In this document: piece by piece, positions 37,001-49,900 of the stretch
Layout of the letters: each line of letters opens with the position of its first letter
How positions within the stretch are numbered: the stretch's first letter is position 1
Translations under genes and position numbers: made by a program
DNA from: Malania oleifera
Taxonomy: Eukaryota > Streptophyta > Magnoliopsida > Santalales > Ximeniaceae
DNA: 64,000 nucleotides
Reading direction: 5' to 3'
Assembly (NCBI RefSeq): GCF_029873635.1
Contig: NC_080418.1
Location: 16,081,388 to 16,145,387, forward strand
The notes under the pieces: generated by a model
The model's input: only the letters and a program-made list of their open reading frames with translations
What the model was told of the DNA's origin: nothing
The model's database searches: none

Positions 37001-37317
37001 TGGTTGTTATTCCTGTTGTTTTAGAGGTTGGATAAACAATAATGAGGACTTCTAGGATCTCCTACTTGCATTCCTCAGTAGTTACAAGTAAGAACTCTGT
37101 ATTGCTATGTTATGATGATATGATAATGATGATGGTGGTGCAGGTTGGGCGACACCCTCGGCTTCTCATAAGCCTGTTTTTCCGATTGCTATATCCATGG
37201 TACTGGCCCTCCTCTTGCTGGAATTTCATAATATCTTGCATTGAGGCAGTTGTCTATTCTGTGTTGAGGTTCTTTTTTTCTGCTTTGGATAAGTGGACAA
37301 CAAAACCCGAATCCTAA
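26148..37317 (+). CDS. Conserved plant protein of unknown function, hydrophobic C-terminus (11 exons)
   Basis: I read exons 26148-26204, 26428-26512, 28957-29153, 30005-30087, 34919-34964, 35064-35120, 35265-35319, 35446-35546, 35812-35875, 35978-36111 and 37144-37317. All introns are GT..AG, phase is continuous, and the product is 350 residues. It begins MSQAYLTALTQEIQRKLQR. The middle is mostly helical in character with few charged repeats (VFTRLNKIPLQAQRDLFLLLSRFIVFYDF; GGPADIFVIELTDQLQKLKVEPVLLHYFSHI). The last exon carries an aromatic-rich hydrophobic stretch (about residues 298-342) that could be one or two membrane segments. I recognise it as the kind of single-copy uncharacterised protein seen across land plants but know no function. 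Introns 2 and 4 are large and hold transposon remains. The next gene converges on it. Confidence 0.88.
27627..28409. mobile_element. Non-autonomous DNA transposon-like element in intron 2
   Basis: The left end CCAAGGGCGGACC and right end CCTCCGCCATTGG form imperfect terminal inverted repeats around about 780 bp of AT-rich non-coding sequence with a TA microsatellite (28018-28047). Plant genomes carry many such elements with GGGCGGA..TCCGCC ends. Superfamily and target duplication were not resolved. Confidence 0.5.
30700..31240 (-). mobile_element. LINE fragment, minus strand, in intron 4
   Basis: The minus strand encodes LINE C-terminal wording. MCMLCNESNETISQLFNHCKVA near 31090-31145 is a zf-RVT knuckle, followed by RCMWNDLFLYFGKVWV and then the ILWLLWLEK and KVIFLASFWAH region near 30800-30960. 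Frame changes show that it is decayed. It lies antisense to the host gene. Confidence 0.75.
31500..34760. other. Rest of intron 4, repeat debris
   Basis: About 3 kb of non-coding intron. A possible element end CTTGGATCCACCAATG near 32369-32386 resembles the end at 28396-28409. A degenerate duplication of about 500 bp is visible between about 33180-33630 and 33655-33910 (shared GTGATTTG.TACA, GAGCAG.TGA.CAGT, GAGG..A.ATAATAGTGA). A (CT)n run lies at 34763-34781. No exon was recognised between 30087 and 34919. Confidence 0.45.
35561..35806 (+). repeat. Three tandem copies next to a splice acceptor
   Basis: In the intron between exons 8 and 9 a unit containing GGTCCTTTAATGAG.TTGATTTTTGTTG and TGGAGAAAGTT is present three times, starting near 35571, 35635 and 35718. 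The last two also share ACGGATCTCATGTCCCTCCAT..TTTGTTGAAATGCTT. The last copy ends five bases before the exon 9 boundary at 35812, so it supplies the acceptor's upstream region. Confidence 0.85.
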
Positions 37318-38040
37318 ATGTAGATGCGTATAGCAGAATATTTAAGAAGATTGGCCCCACTTTGTCCAAGGTTTTGAATCCAAATTTGCTTTTTGGGGGC
37401 TGAAGCTGTTAATAATTTAAGACGCTTTTGTGAGTGTGGCTTGTGCTTTCCTTTACCTTCTTTGAGCTTAATGTCTGCTGTGTTCACCAGCTTTAGAATT
37501 CAAGAATCAAACCAAATTTTAGCCATATTTAGTTCCCGTTAGAAATGCCTTTAAAAATAAGTATTCTTTTTTCGAGGTGTACTTTTTATAGTACTTGTGT
37601 TAAATTTATAGTTTAATTAGTATTACTTTTAAGTACTTTTTTAAGTTATTCTTAAGTATATTTTTTGAAAAAATATATATTTGTTTAGAAATACTTATTT
37701 AAAAAATTATTACGAATAAATAATTTCAAATTAAGCATTCAGTTTACACTTGATAATTACTTATGTTTTAAAATTATTTTTTGAGAAAATATTTTTTTTA
37801 TTAAAAAAGTATATATTCTTTAAAAAATATTTATTTAAAAAATTTTATAATAATAATAATAATTCTATACTACTTTTAAAGAAGTTGGAAGGTTGGCAAC
37901 AAAGAGCTGTTGAGGTGCTTTCCCTTGGCAAAAGTGAAAAATATAGCTAAACGAAAAAAACCTTCAAAAATATAATTAGAAAAATGAAACTCTTTGAATA
38001 TATATTTTAAAAATAGTACAAGTGCAATATCTGATTATAA
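37318..38040. other. Downstream flank, AT-rich, no gene seen
   Basis: The 3' flank of the 11-exon gene. 37540-37870 is extremely AT-rich, with AAGTAC/GTACTT words on both strands, possibly a decayed foldback element. No ORF of interest. Confidence 0.45.
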
Positions 38041-38072
38041 ATTGGATTTATATAGCTAAGGAAATGGAATTA

Positions 38073-38192
38073 GATGATGAGATAGAATCATTTGCATACC
38101 TTTCATTTTCTATTCTATGTATAAGTCTTAAAGATGATGATGGGATAAAATCGTTTGCATCCCTTTCATTTTCTATTGTGCAAGTTTTAAAA
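38073..38192 (+). repeat. Tandem duplication, about 60-bp unit
   Basis: Two copies, starting near 38073 and 38133, share GATGATGA.ATA.AATC.TTTGCAT.CCTTTCATTTTCTATT. Non-coding. Confidence 0.75.
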
Positions 38193-38259
38193 GCTGTACA
38201 AAAATCGGCTTGAAATAATGACATTAAATTTTGCATAAACCCACGAGCAAAATATAGCA

Positions 38260-38541
38260 GCTTTAAACTCTGGTTTTTCTTTTTATTTTTTCGCCATATT
38301 GTTGAATAGAGGGGTTGAAAATTGATAAAGTGCATATAGTACTCCCAGACTCCTTCCCCAGAGGTAGACAGTTGGTAATTAAGATTCGTTTGAGAAATGC
38401 TTTAAACTCTGGTTTTTCTTTTTATTTTTTTGCCATATTGTTGAATAGAGGGGTTGAAAATTGATAAGGGCGTATATTTACTCCCAGACTCCTTCCCCAG
38501 CAGAGGTAGACAGTTGGTAATTAAGATTCGTTTGAGAAATG
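38260..38541 (+). repeat. Tandem duplication, 139-bp unit, near identical
   Basis: Copy 1 starts at 38260 and copy 2 at 38399, both beginning GCTTTAAACTCTGGTTTTTC and ending TTTGAGAAATG. Only a few differences are visible, so the event is recent or the copies are kept alike. Confidence 0.9.
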
Positions 38542-39168
38542 GGAGCCCCTTTCTTGGAAATTATTGGAATAGCAAGTATATTTTAAGTGGGTCTGTAAAT
38601 GTAAGGACAACAACTAATTACCTAAAAACAGAAGCAGAATTGCAAGCGTTTTGAGAACTGGGTCTTCTCTAAACTCTGCAGGGAAAAACCATTATTATAT
38701 TTAACTCATTTTCATTTTCGTAGAATCCAAAATTTACAAAATCCAGAACAAGTCAAAACTCAAGAGGATCCCGCTTTGAATTTGAGAAAGAACCATTTGC
38801 GCCCAAGTTTCTTCCCCTAGCTCGTGTTCAATAAAAGTCCAGCAACCTCCCTCAAAATATAATCACCATAGCATCCACAAAGGAAATGTGACAGTAATGG
38901 TACCAAGTCGGGCCTTTCACTCCCTTGAGGAGCAGCATAAGACCACAGCCCCTTTGGATTTTCCTCTCAAGACAGGCATATCACATGTGAATATCTGACC
39001 TTTATTATAAAATAAATAAATATCTTGCATTTAAAGAAAAGAGTGAATCTATTTAACTATTCCATGGCAAGTAGCTCGGAGAATTTTCACAAAGCAGGCT
39101 GTAGAGCCTCTGGGAGGCATATCATTACCCGCATTATATATTTATATCCACCCAGAAATCACGCATGT

Positions 39169-39540
39169 AGGAATGAGCTGGAGAGCGAGATGCCACAGGT
39201 CAAAGAACCACCCAGATTGTCTAATATCGATCACAGATCCAACCAATGCTCCCTACTCAGAACATATTACTCCTACTTGAAGATGAATCCATAAGCTTAT
39301 AACTGGACAGCCATCAGTTTGACACACGGCCAGAGTCAGTCACAGCCACGCTCCAACTAGGAATGAACTGGAGAGCGAGATGCCACAGGTCAAAGAACCA
39401 CCCAGATGGTCTAATATCGATCACAGATCCAACCAATGCCCCCTATGCACATATTACTCCTACTTCAAGATAAATCCATAAGCTCAACTGGACAGCCATC
39501 AGTTGACACACGGCCACAGCCAGTCACAGCCACGCTCCAA
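39169..39540 (+). repeat. Tandem duplication, 190-bp unit, near identical
   Basis: Copy 1 is 39169-39358 and copy 2 is 39359-39540. Both begin AGGAATGARCTGGAGAGCGAG and end CACAGCCACGCTCCAA. Small deletions distinguish them. No conserved frame runs through both. Confidence 0.9.
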
Positions 39541-40748
39541 GATTTGTCATCACTTGGACCACTAGCAAGCATAGTAGTTGGAGATTTAGTGGCTCGTGCC
39601 CCAGTCAAAAGAAAGAGTAAATCCTCCCCCAAGCAAAGGCCACCTCCATCCAATTCATTATCCCAAAACAGCATCCCGACCAGCCCAAAGAAATAAAAAA
39701 GGAAAATAGAATAAGAAAGCAGAAGAAAAAATTACCCGATGAACAGAAAATCAGAAGAGAGATGATGAACCATCCCCTCAATTCTTCGTGCCCACATCTT
39801 GGGAGAGCTATTTTATGCTGTTCTTTCCAATATGTTATGAAAGCATTTGCAACTCCTTGAACTTCCCATAGGCACGAAGCCAGACTGCTGTGCAAGATTC
39901 TGATCAATACGTTGGATTCACTCTTGCCAACTCTTCTTCCAGGGTAGAGTACCAAACGCTTTCACTTTATTCATCAAATCCATTTTTACTGGACCTGGTT
40001 TCTCACGGGCAGATTTAACACACACAACTGAAGCACAGCAATCCCGTATAAATTCATGATAATATATGTTGAAATTCACAGCAACGAATAACAGACACAA
40101 TTATTTCCTCTGAAGAATACAAGTTCATGATAATTAGTCATGTCGAAATTCAAACCAATTAACCACAGAAACTATTAATTCCCTTGGCAGAATATGAGAT
40201 ACAGTACAACACTGAACTTAAAATCTAACCAGCCAAATATTTAACAGCTGAAGAAAACATAAATGAAAACAAGAATGGAAACTACCTCAAATTGGTGTCC
40301 CCCAGTACTCCAGAAGCAATCATAGCACTTGGCAACAGTGGGGGGGTTAAGGTGGGGTGAGCATCTGCTGAACCATTGATCCATCACCTTCAGCCAAGCT
40401 GTGTGGAAAATGAGAGTTCCCACTTACAGGCCGCTACTTGTAGAATAAATCAACGAGGATTAACAAACCAATGGCAGGTGGCCATAATATGCATGACAGC
40501 TGTCAGTCCATTAACCCAAACACTTTTTACCCAAATTAAAGGAATAATTAGCAACAAAAGCCCAAGATCCATGAACGAACATTCTAATATAGTTCTCTCT
40601 AGTTTTTTTCCCTCTCTCTCTCTCTCTAAGAGCAGACTTTGATAGAAATACACAAAATAGTTGGGGTTGTTGCATCATCAAGCACACAATGGCTGCAACA
40701 GCAGATACATAAATAGCCAACCAAAGAGAGACAATGGATGCCTTCACT

Positions 40749-40911
40749 TTAATTTATCTCCATTGCTTCTTTGTGATAATTCTCCAAATCAGCATCAAGA
40801 TCTTCTGCAGAAACCTTCTCTCCACGGCCTCTTCCCCGTCCACGGCCCCTTCCAAATCCACGGCCTCCACCACCTCGCAGTCGCCCCTGCGCAACACCCC
40901 TTCCTTGTCCA
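40749..40911 (-). CDS. ALY: ALY/THO4 last exon
   Basis: Encodes SGQGRGVAQGRLRGG, a run of Gly/Arg repeats (GRGFGRGRGRGRGRG), then EKVSAEDLDADLENYHKEAMEIN and a TAA stop at 40751-40749. The acceptor is AATAG at 40912. This is the classic C-terminal UAP56-contact motif of ALY proteins. The 3' UTR runs below 40748. Confidence 0.93.
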
Positions 40912-43900
40912 CTATTGAATTACAATGTAAAAGGACATTATTAATCAGGAATGTCAAATCAATTACATATTAAATCAAATTCATTAGAAAGAAATAACCA
41001 AATTCAGGAAGTACACATTGCCTGAACCCCAGAAACCTAAAGAAATGTTTGCTGAACTCAGCAAGCACAATGGCATCATAGATAACATAAATTTAAAAAC
41101 AAGAATAGTACAAGGCATGCTTATAAACCCTGGGTTCCCCTTACGACAATCGGCCGTAGCAAATTGAAGCCCGTATCTTAAAACCGTCATCCATCTAATG
41201 TTTTGCCTAGTGTGTGTCCCCATGTGGGATAAAAAATATTTTTTCTTCCTTTTCTCGTGGAAATTTTTAATGCACCTTTTCCCTTCAAAAGTACAATGAA
41301 ACCTTTTCACCACTGCATTTCTTGAATAGAACAAATATAGCCTTTGTTAGGCTCCATTTCAAGCTAAACCATTGTGTTGCTATATTAGACTTTGTTTCAG
41401 TTTTGTTTTGTTGGAAACAAACGCACCAAAAGCAAGACATGGTTGTCTTGCATCACAAATTTATGACACCATAATGTTAGTTTCACCATGAGCTACTTGA
41501 TTCTCCCAAGTAAGATTTTCCAATCATGCCCTTCATTTTACAAGAATTTGCCTCTGTTTAAGGCCAAAACCTCATACTGCTCCCTTCTTTCTAAATTTCT
41601 CCCCCATAAAACTCCAGTTACTCCCTACACATAGTGAAACAAGCATGTCACCACAAAGCCTTCCCCTTGGAATTTCCACCAAGCCTCCTAAACCTTGTCA
41701 TAAAAATTCTCCCACCATAGTAGGAGAAACACAACTCACCAAAAACATCAGACAGGTTAGCCCATAACGGCCTGCACTCTAAATGTGTTAAAAGATAAAA
41801 GTAAAAATAAAATAAAAAAGAAAAAAAAAAGGGGGGGCGGGGGGGGGGGAGAGTGTTAGTTTCCTTTAAAAAGACTTGCACAAAACAATCAATCCTGGAC
41901 CAAGTGCCTGAAACAAATCATATCATTAGCTTGATTTAAGACCTCATCTTTTGAGGGGACTCTTACTTTCCAATATGAACTTGTCCAAGCGAAATGAAGG
42001 AGAACCGCGTTTTCATGGGGACTCTTGCTATGCAAATATGAGATTGTCCAGAGGAAATGAGTATCCAATAAATATGCCAATAACGATTTACAAAACAAAC
42101 AATCAAGACTGTACTTCCCCCAACATCAGACCAGGAATGAGGAACAAAAGGTACAAGGGCCTCCAATATCCATTCAAAGCATAAACTTGTCAACTTCCCT
42201 CTCACGAAATTTGGAACTCCAATAAAAAGAAAAAAAATACTAGCACTATGCATATAAAAAAAGATCTATAAAGAAAAATTCTAAAAAATTTAAAAATGAG
42301 CAAAGGACTAGTGGGCTAGTTCCATTCCCATCATCTTCCCAAAAAGAATAAGCATACTCAATTTTAAAGACAGCGAGTGAATTAAAATGGGTAACATTAA
42401 AAATGACTCGCATGTGTAGCATATACAGCTCCACTTAGCATCTCATTGTTTGATTGATAGCCTTGTGCAGAAGAGAATTGGGCTCCAAACGAACTCCACT
42501 AATGTTATTAAACTCAGCCCATCCATCAATCCAGTCAAGAGACCGGGTCACCAGGTCACTGTTGCAACCGGCGAGTAAGACCAGTGTTAATAATAATCCA
42601 ATCAAAAAATTGATAATATTATAAAGACATTTTATGTATATTGTCAAGTTTATAATATTATAGTATTATATATTTATAAATTTTTATAATATTATACAAA
42701 TATAAAATAAATTTTATACTTATAATATAAAATAAATTTAAAATGGAACCATATGTTGTAAAATTAATACAAATCAAGATTTAAGTCTCAAACCTTTATA
42801 CATTATCAAGATAAAAAATAACCAAAAAAGCCAAATATGCCAATACAAGCTAGTGTGGAAAACACATGTAATAACCCAACCCACCGGATCAGCCAAGCCT
42901 GCCCAGGTCAATCCAGATCCCACCAGGTTTGACCGGGTTAAATGCAGTAACCCAGTCCAACCCAACCCAATTTCAGATCACCAGGTTTTCGATCCAATAG
43001 GCAGGGCCAGTCCGGGCCAGGTTTACAAGCACTGCTCTCCCCAACCATTTACCAAGGAAATGTTTCAGACAATAACTTAACAAGATCTAACCCTCTTCTT
43101 TCAGCTTGCTAACATCACAACCAACCAAATGATCTTTCCTCCCATCACCTATACCCAAGCATAAAACCCTTCATCATATGCTTGATTCTCTGCTACATTT
43201 TGACGAAACCTAAATGAGAGCATATACTAAAGAGGAATACAAAAATAAATAAGCCTCCAACCATAAGCATGCATCCAGTCCTCAAAACAGTTCTTCACTC
43301 TCAAAAACAGGACCATAAAAAGGAGACTGACATAGGATCATGGTTTTAAAACCTGGACTAGATTGCTTGGTCACTGTTCCAGTCTGGGTGATGTCACAAA
43401 CCATAGTCAACCCTGGAAACTCAGTATAACATAACCAGACTAGGCAAGATGAACAGGTCAACTCAGGCACCTGATATAAAGTAAGGGTGGCAAAATGGGT
43501 TCATAGGCCGGATTTGGACAGGCTTGTAAACAGGTCGGGTTAAACAGGTTCAGTTTGGGTTGACCCGTTTATTATCGGTTCATTACTATGTAAACCCTAA
43601 CCTACCCGTTTAATAAACAAGTTGCTCATTTAAAAAATATAATTTATTTCTTTTAAAAAAATTTAAATATTTTATAATAATTTTAAAAAAAAACTAGCAG
43701 ACTCCACAAGCTCCCCACCCTTGGGCAGAGTGGCAGAGGGTAGAGGTGACATTGGCAGGTGCCCAATGTCAAGTTTTGAATGGGCTAACATTTAAAGATT
43801 ACCTTTGTGACTTCCTCAGGAAGCCATTTCTTTTTCCTATTTTCAGTTTCAGGAACGCAAGCCATACCAAAAAAGAAGCATTCTCACGAATCTCACCCTA

Positions 43901-46900
43901 TTATCTTAGTTTTCTACTCAGTAGTCAGTACCATTGCATGCAGCATCACCTAGCCGCAGTGATCGTCAAGACTTCAATCACTCAGATCACGCCTATGGAG
44001 ACAATGCCACCAGCACTAGCTATCCACCTCCGAGCGGCACCGCCTCCACAATGGCAGCCTTCCAACTATCTCTTGGTGTAACCCATATTTGTCATTTTGC
44101 ATGTGTTACTTTTGTGCTTATGACTCGGGGAAGTAGGAATTTATTCGACGGTGCTGTGTGAGGTTTGGCCTGGCCAAAGATGATGGTAGTATAGATGGGT
44201 TTGTATTGGCCATCCTCTCTGCTCTCTCTCTCTCTCTCTCTCTCTCCCTCTAGCTCATTAATTAATATGTGCATGTGTGGCTGAGTGGTTCAATCTCCTC
44301 GTTTTCTTTTGTTTTGAGCTTTGTGGAAGAGTCCCTCGGGGAGCCCTGTCGTGCATTCATTAATTAATTTTTCATGGAGGGGGGGAAAGCTTTATAGGAG
44401 GATATATAGTGGCCTTTGACAGGCAGAAAAAGATGTGGTAGACGTGATGGGGGCATCATACATTGATTAGATTCATATCCAGTCGATGGTGTGCAAGGCA
44501 CCACCTGCGCAAACCATGCCATTGGCAGCCTAATTAGCGGCTGATTTCGCGTTTAGCTGTTTTGGGAGTTGGGAATATGGGATAATGGGAAGAGGATGAG
44601 CTTGTGGTTGGTTTCTTTTAGGCTATATGTGGCTGTAGGAGTGGCAAAAGGGCGACCCAACCTGAACCCGCCTAACCCGTTTAATGAATGGGCCGGGTCC
44701 TGTTTGACCCATTTATAAACGGAGAGCTTGTATAAAACTCAAACCGAATTTAAACGGGCGGGTCACGGATTACCCGTCAAGTTTCGACCCGTTTTTCCAC
44801 CCCTAATAAAAAGGAGAAAATTAGAACTTGCAAAATTTTTGCGAGTCATAGGTGTTGAACATGGGTCCTACAGGAGCAAGGAGCGGTACTTTGCCAGCCA
44901 TCCAAATAACAGTCCTTTTTTAGACAACAGAAGTTATATATAATCAATGCATTTCATATACTTACATACATAAGCATTAAATAGAAGTATTAAATGCATA
45001 TAAGTGTGTATATATTTTTATATCAATTAAATTTTAAAATCCTTTACCTTAAATAAATTCTCAATTAGAATCAAATCCCCTTACTCTTATTCAATTTTTT
45101 TATAAATTAATTAACCTTAAAACTTTTTCACCATTTATAAATTTTTAATAATTGTATCAAATTCCTTCTCATTATTATTAATATTTTACTTTTATGAATA
45201 CATATATATATATATATATATATAAATAATATTACTGGTTTGACTCACCGGTCTGACAGTGTTTTAAAACTATGCATAGGCCTAGTAAGATAATGCCACA
45301 AACACCTCACAACCAACCTACTAAAACTGCAAATCATGCCTATCACCAAATTAATCCCAGCAACTCCACTCTTAGCCATACTAATTTTAAGCCAGAGAAT
45401 GAGACTAAGAATATCTTAGTAATGAAAACACTGAATTTTAGAAGCATTGGCCTCCAAGGAAAAAAAATTATATAATCCAAAAATAGCAAATGAGAAATCA
45501 TAATACCCTCCCCCCTCCCCGCATAAAGAGTCTGAATAGTAACATCCATTGAGTACACATCACCATACTACTACATATGTCAACCACCAAAGTGAATGGG
45601 GAAAAAAAAAAGAGGATCACTTGCAATAGCTATCTAGACGTGCATCCAACAATAAATGTAAAGATCTGTTTAATATTTACTCAGATACTATATATTATGA
45701 GTATTGTACAATTACCATCCAAACATCATTTCTAAACTACCATTTTGGTAACTGTATACATTCCATGAACATAACCCATGTTGATGTTCCTATATTTTAT
45801 GCAATGTGTGTTTTCGAGCATCATTTTACATTTATTTTACCTAAAATATCACATTGATACCACCTACTATTCAAATAAACTTTAAACACAAGTTTCTTGA
45901 AAAATAAAAAGGTGGGTGTCCTCATCGAGAACTTTTTTGTAACAATCACAATCATTTCAGATGTTACATAATGCACAATGGATTTGCTCATGATTTCACT
46001 TACCACATTGCCAAACTTGTTAAAAACTTATACCTCACAAGTTCGGACTCCAAAATTTTACATACTAGGGGCCTAAATGATTTTTATCAAATTTAAAATC
46101 AATTTACACACAACATAAATACTAAACATGTTGTATAAAATTCCTCATATTCGTTATTATTCACTATTTCATTGAGTGTATATAATATAAACTAAAAAAA
46201 ACATAAAAATAATGAAACATCTATAGTGCAACATGTATTCCTCACAGCATAAACACATAAATGCATAAACATTTAATTGAAGGATAGGCACAATGGATCA
46301 GAAGTTTTCATCCAATTTTTTAGCAATAGAAGGGTGTCAATTTATGTCACAAATACAATTTCTAAGCAACAAAAGAGGGGAACAATCAAAATATAGAATT
46401 TACTCTCCCATAAAACAGAGAGTTTGTTTACTTTCAATTAATTTAATCTTATTTTGAGTTTCATATAATTTTTAGCCTCCCAAGGAGAAAATTAGTGTAA
46501 TTTTTTTTCTGTTTCAATCAATTTACAGCTATTCCAGTGGCATCACCACCTGTGGAAAACAATACAATTGTAACTCAAGACACTTTTGAGATACCATAGG
46601 TATCAAGATGGCATTACAAACATATCATCCTGTAGTTGCCCAACACATAGCACATTGAACTCTAGCTATTTCCAGAGGCATGCAACTTTTTCATTGTAAA
46701 TGCATTAGCAGACCCCACACTAGAAAAATATAGCCATGCACAAAGTAAATCATACTAGAGAAATGAACTTAAATATGAATACATTTTCCCATCACAACAG
46801 AGGGGCATAGTAATATTAATAATTGTAGTGACATAGATCACCATGACAATCCAGTGAAAAATAAATTTGAAAACCCTTTACCCCAACAAAAAAAAAAAGG

Positions 46901-49900
46901 GGCTTCCCCGGACCACAAGGCTCCCCTGCTTTGCGAGGGTAGGGGAAGAGTCAACACATTGTACATAGCCTTACCCCTGCTTTTATGTCAGGAGGCTGTT
47001 TCCTAGGACTCAAACCCAAGATCAACTGATCACAAAGGAGCAGCCTTACCGTTGATCGAAGGTCACCCTCATGAAAACCCTTTACAGCAAAATTATAAAA
47101 AAAAATTAATAAATAAATAAGGCCTAGAAAATTCCAATGAGGCATGCAAAGCACTCAATAGAAAAATGTAACACTTCATAACATCACACCAACTTCTTAG
47201 GAGCAGAGAGGAGAGATTCACATGCATCAGCTTTGATATATAGGGATAAACAATATATTATCATAACCTTTTCCAAGTATATTTTTTTATGAATTCAATT
47301 ATCATAACAAGCAGCATCATAGTTCTTACAAATAATAAATATCACACAGGTCTCTCTCACACTGACACTTTCAACGGAAATTTTTTAACTTAAAAGATGA
47401 AACTATTCAAAAATTAAAAATTTTTTCAAGGATTTCAAAATTCACCTTTAAAATTTGTAAGAAGAAGCCTAGGAATTTACAGTGAAACATGCAAATCCCA
47501 CAAGACATTAATGATTCTTCACAGTAAAATTTCTATCTAGAAACATATTCTGTAAATGCTATTGACACCACCAAAAAGAAAATCTGAAAAGATAAATCAT
47601 ACCAAGCATAACAAACGAGCAAATCCCATTAAAAATGACATTTAAAAAAAAATTTGTAGGAATGGAACATGTTGAAAAGAAAAAAGCATCATGGTTACCT
47701 TCTAGCAACTCCATTTGTATTCCCAAAAGTGTTGCTCATAGCAGAAGGAACAGGAGCAGGTGTCACAATGTTTGTTCCGACAATCTCTATTTTCATTGGC
47801 TTCCCATCAAGCTGAACATTGTTGTATCTCTTAACAGCTGCTACAGCATCTGCCCGCCGTGAGAAAACAACTTCTGTTCCTTCTTCTGAGCTTCTGCTTT
47901 CTTTCTCTCTCTACTTCTCTTTCTCCTCCAATTTTCCTTCTCTCTTTGCTGATCCTTCTCTCCCTTCTTCCTTCATGTTCTGAATCTGGCCTTTCCCCTC
48001 CCCCCCACCGAAAATTTGTTCTACCCTCCACTCCCCTCCTTCGCCACGAATCGCCGGCCAACGAATTCAATTCATTCCAGAGGATGCCATGTTATGTCTC
48101 CGCCAAAACTTTCTGATAATAAGGTACCGTAACCTCGTTGCCCTCTCCTAGTATCTTCAAAGAGCGAACTCATTTGCCCAAATTAATGATCTCAATGTTA
48201 CTACAATGCACGGATCTACAATCGGTGAATCTCTATCTCTACAGATCTTTCATGAAGTAAATCTTTAGCTTGAGGATTTTTGGGGGTTTTATACCCTGAA
48301 GTTTGAGGATAGGGGTTCGAACACAAGCCTAGTGACTAATAGGGTGAATTTTTGATGTATTGTCCTTTGAGTTTTTTTCGATTTGGGGCACTGTTGTCGA
48401 TGACTGTTTTGAGCTGTTTTGGATTCGTGTTTCGATATTCAAGAAGCAGGTAAGATGTATGTTCTGTTTACATAGATCCAGTTATTTTTACAAATAGCTA
48501 ATCATATAGCAACTGTAAGTTCGTGTTTACATACGGCATGCTTTTGGTTACTTTGTTTGAAGAAAATTCATTCTTTACCGTGAAGTCTATAAGGTGAGAT
48601 TTGCAAATATATTGTTTCTAAGTCGTGCGGTTAATTCATAAACTTGAGAGAAATTCAGGGTTGCGGGCGTAATGCGTCTCTGTTTTTTTATGTTTTTGTT
48701 TTTTTTTATTTTTTGAAAATCAGTTATAAAAATCATTAGATAGCTTCATATGCTATTATGCAATATGGATCAAAACTAAAGCATGTATATGAGATGATCG
48801 CTGAACCCTTATTTTAACTGTTAAGAAAACTGTAATTTCGACATAATTATCGAAAACATATGACTCAGAATCATATAGTCAATATGATAAAAAGTTTCAG
48901 AATTATACAAAAAACAAAATTCACATGTTTGGCATCACAACATAGCGAAATGTGAGTTCTTCGGTTAAGTACGATGACGATTATGGTTTCCAAGTATGCT
49001 GATAGAGTGATCCTGAAGTCTGTTATATCATCTCGTGTTTTTGAAATGGATCAAATCATCTTAATAGGACTTCAAGTTTTCGACTAAACTTGTTTTTTCC
49101 AAGAAATATTCGCTTTGTGCTCTACTTTGACATGATGGTAAGGTGTTTCATACTTCACTAACATGTCGCATTTGGGTCCCCCACGTTGCTATAGACTAAT
49201 AGACAATAATTTTGCTGGTTTACAGGATTCCAGGTGGGCTGAGACTCGAGATAGGAGATCAACGACACGCATAGTTTCCATGAGTTAGCCAATCATTTTG
49301 TTATTTGACGCTTACTAGGTCACACCCCTTGGGGAATGATATAAAGAAATAAATCTGGTTTTTCAAAAATATCAAGAAGCCCTCCCCACGTTTGGGGCAT
49401 TAAAAAATGCATTATGCACTTATCATTCTAAAATAAGTACTTTTACAAAAAAAGTAGGCATTTGAGCATTGTACATTCCAAGCAACACACTTACTACTAA
49501 AACAACAACCCATGTTTCGTACTAAATAAAGAAGCGTTGATTATGATGATACATGGTTTTTCTTTCGTCTATTATGTTTTGGATCTAGGGGACATCTGTT
49601 GTGGCTGGATTTTGATGACTTATACTAGTTTGGAAGATGCAAAGTGTTTTAATCATTGAACAGGAACGCGTAAGGGTATTCTGTAATTTAACTAATCAGA
49701 TTTTTTTTAAATTTAGATACTGATGAGACTAAGATCGGATTTAGGTTAATCTCGTATTGTGCCCCCTCATCTAGATGCAATTTCGGTCATATCTATGTCC
49801 GTCCTTTATATTAATCAGCATTGATTGCTTTACCTAATATACGTACTTCGCTACTCTTATACTGTCGTCCTTGCGTGGCTCACCTTTCCCCCGGCCTCCG

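Larger units (their letters stand above)
40912..47698 (-). other. ALY intron 4, transposon-rich
   Basis: A 6.8 kb intron with no recognised exon. It contains GGTTTGACCGGGTTA-type foldback remnants (about 42530-43030, 43340-43470 and 45235-45270), two GGGTGGCAAAA-type elements (43484 and 44639), a poly-C/G run near 41831-41850, microsatellites (44222-44245 CT, 45203-45224 TA) and a complete SINE at 46882-47071. Confidence 0.6.

Noticed and set aside
39025-39696. ORFs of 86-89 codons near the 190-bp duplication
   Set aside because: The frame is not preserved between the two repeat copies and no homology is recognised.
39918-40100. Minus-strand ORF with SAREKPGPVKMDLMNKVKAFG wording
   Set aside because: It looks protein-like for a short stretch, but I recognise no family, and it lies downstream of the ALY stop without linked exons. 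Not enough to call a gene.
44270-44345. GTGGCTGAGTGGTTCAATCTCC, resembling the start of a tRNA-Ser or tRNA-Leu
   Set aside because: Only an A-box-like stretch is present. No cloverleaf, T arm or matching acceptor strand follows.
47859-48116. 85-codon plus-strand ORF that looks like a signal peptide
   Set aside because: It begins inside antisense ALY exon 4 and its Leu/Ser/Phe richness comes from the CT-rich tract.
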